Shown: piece by piece, positions 1 to 6,396 of the stretch
Position numbering within the stretch: position 1 is the stretch's first letter
Layout: each line of letters starts with the position of its first letter
Source: Paenibacillus radicis (ex Gao et al. 2016)
GTDB taxonomy: Bacteria; Bacillota; Bacilli; Paenibacillales; Paenibacillaceae
NCBI RefSeq assembly: GCF_014641555.1
Contig: NZ_BMHY01000002.1
Span: 614,114-655,048, forward strand
Length of the DNA: 40,935 nt
Direction: 5' to 3'
The notes under the pieces: generated by a model
Seen by the model: the letters and a program-made list of their open reading frames with translations, nothing else
Told to the model about the DNA's origin: nothing
Databases searched by the model: none
Program-made: the position numbers and the translations under genes

Positions 1-1
1 G

Positions 2-163
2 CAGACGAACAAAGATGGAATCAAGAACGACAGAATGAACCGTAACGCGAAGCGCTCGCATGCTTTTAGCAACAAGCAAATGCCCCCACAGTTCCAACAA
101 AAAAGAGCTGCAGCCTCATCAGCCACAGCCCCGCTATTTAACTTTCAATCGCCGGCACAATAG
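2..163 (+). CDS. possible 3' end of an upstream gene (partial)
   Basis: Frame 2 is open from the window edge to a TAG at 161-163, giving 53 residues rich in Asn, Gln, Lys and Ala and ending in FNFQSPAQ. It has no recognisable motif. The internal ATG at 35 has no ribosome site, so a gene starting inside the window is unlikely. Frame 1 is also open but stops at 43-45. The stretch could be the C-terminal tail of a protein whose body lies outside the window, or non-coding. Confidence 0.25.
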   Translation, partial: QTNKDGIKNDRMNRNAKRSHAFSNKQMPPQFQQKRAAASSATAPLFNFQSPAQ

Positions 164-373
164 GTCTGTCATATTAGGACCCGGCCAAGCATATAAAATG
201 AGTATAGAAAAAAAGCTTGACTCATTGACAAATTCAATAAGACTAGAGGATTAATTTCGACAAAAAATTATCAAAAAAGAAGAAAGTCGCTACCACCATC
301 CGACATATTCCCGACTAATCATTAGGTATAATAACGATGTTGTAGTTTATTTATAATAGATTAGGAGTCGGAT
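164..373. other. intergenic region, no clear gene
   Basis: This AT-rich stretch leads to the small ORF at 374. It holds two TATAAT-like hexamers (327-332 and 352-357), neither with a good -35 box 17 bases upstream, and an unpaired TTGACA at 226-231. A 64-codon ORF across 60-254 has no ribosome site and an unconvincing sequence. No RNA gene or repeat was seen. Confidence 0.5.
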
Positions 374-514
374 ATGATGATAGATGGAGAGAGAAACGTT
401 AATACCGATGATAAACGCATCGAGCTGAACATCAGAGAAATTCTTCAGCAGCTGGAAATCCCGCAGGATAAATGGCCGGCTGAACTTATTGTTCCGATTT
501 CGATGAACCGTTAG
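374..514 (+). CDS. small hypothetical protein (46 aa)
   Basis: A short ORF starts with two ATGs in tandem, with a TAGGAG ribosome site at 362-367 about 6 bases before them. The 46-residue product is acidic and polar, with a central amphipathic stretch (RIELNIREILQQLEI) and a proline-containing tail (WPAELIVPIS). It has no signal peptide or membrane segment. The ORF ends inside the stop region of the convergent XRE gene, a 4-base tail-to-tail overlap. I do not recognise the family. The ribosome site and normal codon use suggest it is real. Confidence 0.55.
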   Translation: MMIDGERNVNTDDKRIELNIREILQQLEIPQDKWPAELIVPISMNR

Positions 515-879
515 TTCATCATTCTCTCTGCGCGAACAAAGGCAATAAATCGTTTCGTCTCTTCGGCGGTAAGCTTTCGACCGTCTATGCTAAGGTTATA
601 CTTTTGCAAAATTTCATCATCAGATAATTCAAGATGATCAACAAAATCACGAACGTCGTCGCTCAAGGCTGACTGAGGATTCATCGTCCTGCCGACTAAA
701 TAATCGATCGTAACTTGATACAGGTCTGCAAACTTTGCTAACGTCTCGCTGTCTGGCTCTCTACGGTTTTTCTCATAATGAGAAAGTGCTGCTCGAGATA
801 TGCCAAGCTTGGCTGCGGTTTGCTCCTGTGTCCAACGTTTTTCATCCCTTAATTGAGCAATTCGGTTTCCGATACTCAT
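511..879 (-). CDS. XRE-family helix-turn-helix transcriptional regulator
   Basis: The product is a 122-residue cytoplasmic DNA-binding protein. Residues about 6-61 form a Cro/CI-type helix-turn-helix: IAQLRDEKRWTQEQTAAKLG, then the recognition helix ISRAALSHYEKNRREP, closing with the typical LADLYxVTxDYLVGR segment. The acidic C-terminal half (about 70-122) probably mediates oligomerisation or ligand response. A GGGAGG site 7 bases upstream supports the ATG at 879. The organisation resembles SinR/Xre-like housekeeping or prophage-derived repressors of Firmicutes. No phage genes are nearby and the target is unknown. Its promoter should lie between 880 and 960. Confidence 0.9.
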   Translation of the reverse strand: MSIGNRIAQLRDEKRWTQEQTAAKLGISRAALSHYEKNRREPDSETLAKFADLYQVTIDYLVGRTMNPQSALSDDVRDFVDHLELSDDEILQKYNLSIDGRKLTAEETKRFIAFVRAERMMN

Positions 880-959
880 CCTTTATCCTCCCAAATTAAC
901 CGATTCCCGCTACACCTATATTAATACGTAAATGTTAAAAAAGCATTAATGTGCAACGA

Positions 960-986
960 AACGTCGCAAATAACGGCGTTTTTTTT
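960..986 (+). terminator. candidate intrinsic terminator
   Basis: A 7-bp stem, AACGTCG (960-966) with CGGCGTT (974-980) including one G-T pair, has a 7-base loop and is followed by a run of T. It faces rightward in the gap between the divergent XRE and PilZ genes, so it could stop transcripts running antisense to XRE from the 46-codon ORF. The stem is short, so confidence is moderate. Confidence 0.45.
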
Positions 987-994
987 ATTTTTAG

Positions 995-1023
995 TTGACA
1001 TGTTACAAAACGTAGCGTAAAGT
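995..1023 (+). promoter_or_regulatory. candidate sigma-A promoter of the PilZ-LCP operon
   Basis: A perfect TTGACA at 995-1000 is followed after 17 bases by TAAAGT at 1018-1023 (4 of 6 matches to TATAAT). The predicted start near 1030 would leave a leader of about 95 bases before the PilZ start codon. Confidence 0.5.
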
Positions 1024-1125
1024 AAAGGTATTATCTGATACATAATGTATCTCGTAAAAGGATTGACCAATGCTTTCTTATTTAAACGCGGTTGCATTGG
1101 TCTCATTTCATATAGGGAGCGGAAT

Positions 1126-1548
1126 ATGGAGACGAACAGCGAACTGCAGCGGGCTTTTTTTCGAATGCGCTTAAATGAAGGCATAAAAGCTGAAATGCGT
1201 CTGCTTGATCCGCTTGGGCTGCTGCTAAGCCGGAATGTTGCGCATGTTCTGCTGCTTAATATTAGCCAGGAGGGCCTTTGTTTTTTGTCCGGACTCAAGC
1301 TTCCGGTCGACAAGGGCTATTTGGTCGATTTTCAAATTACGTTATCCGGCGTCTCGCTCCAGTTGCGTGGTCATATCGTATGGCGGGAGCAACGGGACAA
1401 TCAATTTGAATATGGCGTCGCGTTCCATCCTCCAAACCGGATGAAGCCTATCATGATTCGTTTGTTGAATCAGGAGATGCTTCGTCAAAGTCCCAATCAA
1501 CTAAAAATCCATCAATTGTATCGAAAGCTAAGGAGCCGGTCGACATGA
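1126..1548 (+). CDS. PilZ-domain cyclic-di-GMP-binding protein
   Basis: The product has 140 residues. The start at 1126 is preferred over the in-frame ATG at 1045 because AGGGAG precedes it and the PilZ fold begins directly after. Both PilZ signatures are visible: RxxxR as RAFFR (residues 9-13) and N/DxSxxG as NISQEG (45-50), followed by the beta-barrel strands GYLVDFQITL and LQLRGHIVW and ending YGVAFH. PilZ domains bind cyclic di-GMP and pass the signal on by protein contact. No catalytic or membrane domain is fused, so it is a stand-alone receptor. Its stop overlaps the start of the LCP gene (ATGA), implying translational coupling. Confidence 0.88.
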   Translation: METNSELQRAFFRMRLNEGIKAEMRLLDPLGLLLSRNVAHVLLLNISQEGLCFLSGLKLPVDKGYLVDFQITLSGVSLQLRGHIVWREQRDNQFEYGVAFHPPNRMKPIMIRLLNQEMLRQSPNQLKIHQLYRKLRSRST

Positions 1549-2516
1549 AGCCTTGGGTGAAAAAGACATTAATAGGGGCGGGTGCTTTCCTATTACTCGT
1601 TGTGGCAGGTGGCTTAGGATACAGTTGGTATCTCTACCACCATGTCAAACAAACGGCTGCTGCAATTTACGAGCCCATTCAGCCTATTGAATATAAAAGC
1701 AAGGACCCTGAGGTAAAAGCGAACAAGACAACTGAGCCTGCCGTTAAGGAACGAATTGAGAACAAGCATCCGTTCACTGTTCTGGTGATGGGCGTCGATG
1801 AACGCGGCAACGATAAGGGACGTTCCGATACGTTAATTGTAATGGCAGTCAATCCTAACAAAAAGTCGATCCTCATGTTCAATATCCCTCGAGATACGAG
1901 AACCGAAATCATCGGTCATGGCACGACGGATAAAATCAATCACGCATACGCTTTTGGCGGGGCGGAGATGTCAAAGCAAACGGTGGAGCACTTTCTTGAT
2001 TATCCGATCGATTATTATATTCGAGTGAATATGGAGGGCTTCGCTAAGCTAATTGATGTAATCGGCGGGGTACAGATCGATAATCCGTTTGCTTTCTTTT
2101 ATGAGGGGCATCAATTTGATAAAGGAGCACTAAAGCTTGATGGCGAAGAAGCGCTGCTCTATTCCAGAATGCGGTACGAGGACCCTCGGGGTGATTTTGG
2201 CCGGAATACGAGGCAACGGGAGATTTTGAAGCAGGTGCTGAAGCGCGCGCTGACCTTCAACAGTATCAAGCAGATTGAGAAAATACTCGATCAGCTGGGC
2301 AGCAGCGTGAAGACGAATATTTCATTCGATGAGATGAAAACATTCATAACCGACTATCGTTCGGATTTGGAGCAGGTGGATACCGTTGAAATTAGCGGCA
2401 GCGGATCAACGATCAATCGTGTCTGGTATTACATCGTCGGCAACGGCGAGAAAGAACGAATCCATAATTTGCTGAAAAATCAGATGAGCGGCGGCGATGC
2501 GCAAACCAAGCTGTAG
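1545..2516 (+). CDS. LytR-CpsA-Psr (LCP) family cell-wall glycopolymer transferase
   Basis: The product has 323 residues. A single N-terminal membrane anchor (about 9-30) is followed by a linker and an extracytoplasmic LCP domain starting near residue 76 (VLVMGVDERG). Family landmarks are D85, the R93-S-D95 cluster of KGRSDT, IPRDTR (114-119), and a later arginine-rich pyrophosphate-binding stretch (SRMRYEDPRGDFGR). LCP enzymes attach undecaprenyl-pyrophosphate-linked glycopolymers such as wall teichoic acid or capsule to peptidoglycan on the outer face of the membrane. The gene overlaps the PilZ gene by 4 bases. The attachment substrate is unknown, but the glycan locus nearby is a candidate source. 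Confidence 0.9.
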   Translation: MKPWVKKTLIGAGAFLLLVVAGGLGYSWYLYHHVKQTAAAIYEPIQPIEYKSKDPEVKANKTTEPAVKERIENKHPFTVLVMGVDERGNDKGRSDTLIVMAVNPNKKSILMFNIPRDTRTEIIGHGTTDKINHAYAFGGAEMSKQTVEHFLDYPIDYYIRVNMEGFAKLIDVIGGVQIDNPFAFFYEGHQFDKGALKLDGEEALLYSRMRYEDPRGDFGRNTRQREILKQVLKRALTFNSIKQIEKILDQLGSSVKTNISFDEMKTFITDYRSDLEQVDTVEISGSGSTINRVWYYIVGNGEKERIHNLLKNQMSGGDAQTKL

Positions 2517-2534
2517 CATCTATTAGGAGAGCGA

Positions 2535-2717
2535 GTGATTGGAATGAAAGAAACGGAGTATTTTTACTGCGTGGGCTGCGGCACAATGGTTCCGGCTGAG
2601 CAGGCGAAGGAGATTTTTCGGACCGGTTTTTTCCGGGTTGTACAACCGCTTGGCTGCTGCACAGCATGTATGGGGGATGAACCGGACGAGGAGAGCGGCA
2701 TCACACTTGTTATATGA
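2535..2717 (+). CDS. small putative zinc-ribbon protein
   Basis: A 60-residue protein begins at a GTG 5 bases after TAGGAGA. The ATG at 2544 is the alternative start. Two cysteine clusters, CVGCG near the N-terminus and CCTAC about 25 residues later, suggest a zinc-binding knuckle, and an acidic tail (DEPDEE) follows. There are no membrane segments. It lies 18 bases downstream of the LCP gene and probably belongs to the same operon. The family is not recognised. Confidence 0.6.
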   Translation: MIGMKETEYFYCVGCGTMVPAEQAKEIFRTGFFRVVQPLGCCTACMGDEPDEESGITLVI

Positions 2718-2780
2718 AGATAAACGGGGGGAAGAGATAAGCTACGACAGATAAAAATAAAGATAAATATAAAAATGAAA

Positions 2781-2808
2781 GGGCTCCCTATACTGCGGGG
2801 AGCTTTTT
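2781..2808 (+). terminator. intrinsic terminator
   Basis: The stem GCTCCC (2783-2788) pairs with GGGAGC (2798-2803) around a 9-base loop and is followed by TTTTT. It closes the PilZ-LCP-zinc-ribbon operon. Confidence 0.7.
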
Positions 2809-2853
2809 ACATGAACATCGTATTGAACACGGAGCTTTTGGTACCCTGGTTGG

Positions 2854-2882
2854 TTTCAATTGATGTTACCGTTGGCTATAAT
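2854..2882 (+). promoter_or_regulatory. candidate promoter of the ABC transporter operon
   Basis: A perfect TATAAT at 2877-2882 has a weak -35 (TTTCAA, 2854-2859) 17 bases upstream. It lies about 35 bases before the proposed ABC ATPase start, so the leader would be short. Confidence 0.4.
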
Positions 2883-2917
2883 GAACATTATGTTTAAATA
2901 GCGAGGAGGTTTTCTTT

Positions 2918-3844
2918 ATCTCACAGCCAATCGTACAGCTGCAAAATGTAACGAAACGAATCGGGAAAAAAACGATCATTAATGACTTATCCTTAGACCT
3001 TCCGGCAGGGGAAGTATTCGGATTTCTGGGGCCAAACGGTGCCGGCAAAACAACGACAATACGAATGATGGTCGGACTCATGTCACTGACCGGCGGCGAG
3101 ATCAAGATCGATGGATACAGCATTACGAAGCAATATCAGAAGGCTATCCGCAATGTAGGCGCGATCGTGGAAAACCCGGAAATGTATAAGTATTTGTCCG
3201 GTTATCAAAACCTTATTCACTTCGCACGTATGATTCCGGATATCTCCGATGAAAGAATTGAGGAAGTCGTTAAGCTTGTCGGATTGGGTGCGCGCATTCA
3301 CGACAAGGTGCGAACATACTCGCTCGGCATGAGGCAAAGACTTGGTGTGGCGCAAGCCATTCTGCATAGGCCAAAGCTGCTTATTCTCGACGAACCGACG
3401 AACGGGCTGGACCCGGCGGGTATTCGCGAGCTTCGCGACTATCTCCGGCAATTGGCCAAAGATGAGGGCATTTCGATATTCGTCTCCAGTCATTTGCTGG
3501 CTGAGATGGAGCTCATGTGCGACCGCGTGGCCATTATTCAGAACGGCAAGCTGATCGACGTCAGATCAATTAAACAGCAAAGCGATGATCAGGCGGAGAG
3601 CAGACGTTTTATTTTCGAGGTGGGCAATGTGGTTGAAGCGATTGCGATTATGGCCCGGCTCGGCCATCCTGCTGAAGCAGATGGACAATCAGCAGCAATT
3701 GCCGTTGAAGCTGATCGTGAGCTGGTTGCGAAGTTGAATGCAGCTTTTGTAGAAGGCGGCGTTTCCGTATATGGTATCCGCGCACAAAGCAAATCACTCG
3801 AAGATCAATTTCTGGAGATGACGGGGGGCGAACAGATTGTTTAA
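2918..3844 (+). CDS. ABC transporter ATP-binding protein with a non-canonical ATC start
   Basis: A cytoplasmic ATPase of 308 residues when read from 2918. Walker A is GPNGAGKTT, the signature is YSLGMRQRLGVAQA, Walker B is LLILDEPTNGLDP, and the H-loop is SSHLL. It is the BcrA/YxlF-type ATPase of a two-gene ABC-2 exporter, with the permease directly downstream. The frame is open back to a TGA at 2882-2884, but no ATG, GTG or TTG occurs before the Walker A region. GAGGAGGT at 2903-2910 sits 8 bases before an in-frame ATC at 2918, and the protein then reads SQPIVQLQNVTKRIG, the normal N-terminus for this family. The first standard start (ATG 3065) would remove Walker A. ATC is therefore the start, or ATG has mutated or been misread. 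The next best start, CTG at 2939, has poor spacing. Confidence 0.85.
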   Translation: MSQPIVQLQNVTKRIGKKTIINDLSLDLPAGEVFGFLGPNGAGKTTTIRMMVGLMSLTGGEIKIDGYSITKQYQKAIRNVGAIVENPEMYKYLSGYQNLIHFARMIPDISDERIEEVVKLVGLGARIHDKVRTYSLGMRQRLGVAQAILHRPKLLILDEPTNGLDPAGIRELRDYLRQLAKDEGISIFVSSHLLAEMELMCDRVAIIQNGKLIDVRSIKQQSDDQAESRRFIFEVGNVVEAIAIMARLGHPAEADGQSAAIAVEADRELVAKLNAAFVEGGVSVYGIRAQSKSLEDQFLEMTGGEQIV

Positions 3845-4628
3845 TTTTGCAGGGCTCGTCATGAATGAAAATATGAAAATATACCGTAGAGCTCGCACCT
3901 GGGTGATGCTCGGGATTATGCTGCTGCTCGTCCTTTGTATCTCAGTCGGCACTCGGCTAATAGCTACTAATCTTCCATCCATGTGGTCGGTGTTTAATTG
4001 GGAATCGGTAGTGGGATTCTTGCTTATTACAGTATTTACTACGATAGTTGCAGCTGGCAGCGTTGCCGATGAATTTACGACCGGTACGATTAAACTGCTG
4101 CTGATCCGGCCATGGTCGCGTTCGAAAATACTGCTTTCCAAATATATTTCCGTTTTGCTGTTCGCTTTGCTGCAAACCGTTTTGCTCTACCTGTTCTTGC
4201 TTGCTCTAAACGCTTTATTGTTCGGTTATGACAACAGCGCAGCGTCCGATTCCATTGCGCCTTTTTATAAAGGTACGGCTGCCGTTTATTTCATTCAATA
4301 CTTTTTCTACCACTTTATCTCGCTTATCGTAACGGCTACAATGGCTTTCATGATATCCGCAGTGTTCCGCAGCGGGGGACTCGCGATCGGATTATCACTA
4401 TTTCTAATTCTGATTGTCAATTCCTTCGTTGGGCTATTTGCGATACTTAATTACGCATGGGTGGATTACTTGCTGTTCATTCATCTGGACCTCGTTCAGT
4501 ATTTGAATGGAACGCCGTTAAGGGAGGGCATGACGCTTGGTTTCTCCCTGGCGGTATTGGGTATCTATTACGTGGTGTTTGTGGCGCTGACCTGGTTTGT
4601 CTTCAATAAGCGCGATGTAGCTGCTTAA
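3837..4628 (+). CDS. ABC-2 type transporter permease
   Basis: The product is a 263-residue membrane protein with about six hydrophobic segments, starting with WVMLGIMLLLVLCISVGTRL and ending with a YYVVFVALTWFVF helix. It has the ABC-2 family layout, including the cytoplasmic FTTGTIKLLLIRPWSRSKILLSKY segment after the second helix that couples to the ATPase. It starts at TTG 3837, overlapping the ATPase gene by 8 bases, with ATG 3861 as the alternative. Together the pair forms a small exporter or bacteriocin-resistance type ABC system. The substrate cannot be told from the sequence. Confidence 0.85.
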   Translation: MFNFAGLVMNENMKIYRRARTWVMLGIMLLLVLCISVGTRLIATNLPSMWSVFNWESVVGFLLITVFTTIVAAGSVADEFTTGTIKLLLIRPWSRSKILLSKYISVLLFALLQTVLLYLFLLALNALLFGYDNSAASDSIAPFYKGTAAVYFIQYFFYHFISLIVTATMAFMISAVFRSGGLAIGLSLFLILIVNSFVGLFAILNYAWVDYLLFIHLDLVQYLNGTPLREGMTLGFSLAVLGIYYVVFVALTWFVFNKRDVAA

Positions 4629-4664
4629 ATAGTTAGCCTAAGCCAATTGCCTGTACAACCCAAT

Positions 4665-4720
4665 AAAGCCGTCCGAAGGTTCCCATTGTGCATAGGGGAA
4701 AGCTTCGGACGGCTTTTTTT
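4665..4720 (+). terminator. strong intrinsic terminator
   Basis: A 13-bp stem, AAGCCGTCCGAAG with CTTCGGACGGCTT, encloses a loop of about 25 bases and is followed by seven T. It ends the ABC operon just before the convergent bactofilin gene. Confidence 0.85.
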
Positions 4721-4743
4721 ATGGATGGTTGGGTAGGTAGGGG

Positions 4744-5202
4744 TTACCCCGCTTGCCTTGCTTTCTCCTTTTCCTTATGGGAGGAGTCTTTCGTTGCTGT
4801 TTGGTTTGGCACGGCAGCCTCAGTCTCCGATAGAGGACGGGTTTTGTTCTCGTGAGCGCGTTCCATATGGCAGCTGCCGTTCATCAATCCTCCGTCGTGG
4901 ATAATAAGCGATTGCGCAGTAATGCTCCCGATAATTTGACCGGTTGCAGTCACTGTAAGCCGTCCTTTGGCCACGATATCTCCAAATACTTTGCCGGCAA
5001 TCGTAATTTCCTTCCCCTGGATGCTGGAGCGGGCAATTCCGCTTTCCCCGATGATGACATCGCCTACGCATTCAATATCGCCGCTGTATTCACCTTCAAC
5101 CCGCAAATTGGCTTCGCAAATTAGCTTGCCCTCCATATGCGTGCCTTGGCCGATCAGCGTATCGGTTGCGGAAAAACGCTTGCTTTCCTTGAACATAGCC
5201 AT
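4744..5202 (-). CDS. bactofilin-family polymer-forming cytoskeletal protein
   Basis: The product has 152 residues. A short N-terminal tail is followed by the bactofilin (DUF583) right-handed beta-helix, about residues 18-115, seen as repeats of hydrophobic rungs such as LIGQGTHMEGKL, LRVEGEYSGDI, VIIGESGI, ITIAGKVFGDI, LTVTATGQIIGSI and LIIHDGGLMNG. The charged C-terminal tail (about 117-152) is likely disordered. Bactofilins polymerise without nucleotide and scaffold localised cell-wall or surface functions. The ATG follows the TAA of the upstream M23 peptidase gene without a gap, and its AGGAGG site lies inside that gene, so the two are translationally coupled. Confidence 0.92.
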   Translation of the reverse strand: MAMFKESKRFSATDTLIGQGTHMEGKLICEANLRVEGEYSGDIECVGDVIIGESGIARSSIQGKEITIAGKVFGDIVAKGRLTVTATGQIIGSITAQSLIIHDGGLMNGSCHMERAHENKTRPLSETEAAVPNQTATKDSSHKEKEKARQAG

Positions 5203-6243
5203 TTAATCCTCCTTTACAAGAGATAAGTAGTTTAACGGGTTTACCGCCTCATCTCTCTGCATCACTTGAAAATGCAAGTGGGGACCGGAGCTTCTGCCGG
5301 TAGAGCCGAGAAGTCCGATTTTTTCGCCGCGGACAATCGTATCGCCTTCACGGGCTTCGATCTGATTTAAGTGCATATAGACGCTTCGCAAGCCGTTGCC
5401 ATGGTCGATGACGACATGATTGCCCTCCGAGCTGCTATAACCGCTTTCCTCAACGATACCGTTTGCCGCGCTAAAAACGGGATCTCCGGTTTTGCCGGCA
5501 ATGTCGATTCCCGCATGAAAGGTCGCCTTTCCCGTAAACGGATCCTTCCGGTAGCCGAAGCCGGATGTCATTTGATGCGAGTTCGTTGGCCAACCGGAAG
5601 GGATAGCGTCGAGCTCCGCTTGGCGCAGCTTGAACTGCCTAAGCGAGTGTGCCATCGTCTGCTCCATCTCATCAACCATATCGCTTACCGCATGAAGGTC
5701 GAGAGAAGTGCTGCCTGCCAGTGCAGCCATTCGCTTCAATTCAGGCGAAGGCTGAGACGAATAGGCCAAGGGGACGATGGACGACGTCTTGCCCCCTATG
5801 GAGGCAGAGAGCGACTGAACCTCACCACGGGGAACTGTGGAGCCTGAATTGCGGGTTGAATCGCTTGATCCCGTGATGGCTCCGTATTTCTCAATAAACT
5901 GCTGCAGCTTGTTCTCCAGCGCCTGCAGGTCATTCATCCTCGTCTCCATATCCCGTGTCTGCTGGGATAGGAGGGCAATTTCTTTTTGCAGATTCAGGAT
6001 AGCCTCATCTTTGGCGGATACCGTTTGCGTGAACTGGGAGGTTTGCTGCGAGAGCTGATCTTCCAGGTGGCTGATCTTGAAGGCAGACTTCAGTTGGAGC
6101 CCGCCGATGCAACCGGAAACAGCAAGTACGGCTACAGCGGGAGCTGCAACGACCGACCGTTTTGAAACATGGAACTGTCTGACCGTCTTGTCAGCGCCGC
6201 GCAGCAGCATGAAAGACCATCCAGCTTTCCGTGCTCGATTCAA
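5203..6243 (-). CDS. M23 family membrane-anchored metallopeptidase
   Basis: The product has 346 residues. The start is TTG at 6243 with AAGGAG about 8 bases upstream. Order of parts: a basic N-terminus, one membrane anchor (about 31-50, VVAAPAVAVLAVSGCIGGL), a coiled coil (about 58-120, rich in Gln, Leu and Glu), a low-complexity Ser-rich linker, and a C-terminal LytM/M23 domain (about 225-340). Zinc-site motifs are present: HAGIDIAG (HxxxD) and HLHFQV (HxH), plus VIDHGNGLRSVYMHL. It probably cleaves peptidoglycan cross-bridges or stems outside the membrane. Pairing with a bactofilin is a known arrangement for localised wall remodelling. Confidence 0.92.
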   Translation of the reverse strand: MNRARKAGWSFMLLRGADKTVRQFHVSKRSVVAAPAVAVLAVSGCIGGLQLKSAFKISHLEDQLSQQTSQFTQTVSAKDEAILNLQKEIALLSQQTRDMETRMNDLQALENKLQQFIEKYGAITGSSDSTRNSGSTVPRGEVQSLSASIGGKTSSIVPLAYSSQPSPELKRMAALAGSTSLDLHAVSDMVDEMEQTMAHSLRQFKLRQAELDAIPSGWPTNSHQMTSGFGYRKDPFTGKATFHAGIDIAGKTGDPVFSAANGIVEESGYSSSEGNHVVIDHGNGLRSVYMHLNQIEAREGDTIVRGEKIGLLGSTGRSSGPHLHFQVMQRDEAVNPLNYLSLVKED

Positions 6244-6396
6244 TAGTCGTTCTCCTTCCGGCCGTTAATCAAAATCAGAACGTTCTAATGCTATTTATTC
6301 TAGGAAAGAGCGAAACATGCCATTAAAAAAATGAGAGTAGCGAAAGAAGGCAGTAAAAAAGCGCCCTGATGGGGCGCTTTATGGGAGATTGCAATG
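6244..6396. other. intergenic gap between the two minus-strand units
   Basis: This gap holds the terminator of the upstream ligase gene and, on the minus strand, a weak promoter-like TTAATG - 18 bases - TAGAAT (6297-6326) that could serve the M23 gene. A perfect palindrome AGAACGTTCT lies at 6278-6287, of unknown meaning. Confidence 0.35.
6355..6379 (-). terminator. intrinsic terminator of the O-antigen ligase-like gene
   Basis: On the minus strand, AAGCGCCCC pairs with GGGCGCTT around a 4-base loop and is followed by a run of T (6355-6360 read as A on the plus strand). It sits about 20 bases after the stop codon. Confidence 0.85.

Noticed and set aside
60..254. 64-codon ORF
   Set aside because: No ribosome site and unconvincing composition; it runs across a non-coding stretch and overlaps the possible gene tail in another frame.
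6278..6287. AGAACGTTCT palindrome as a LexA (DinR) box
   Set aside because: The Gram-positive LexA box needs four bases between GAAC and GTTC; here there are none.
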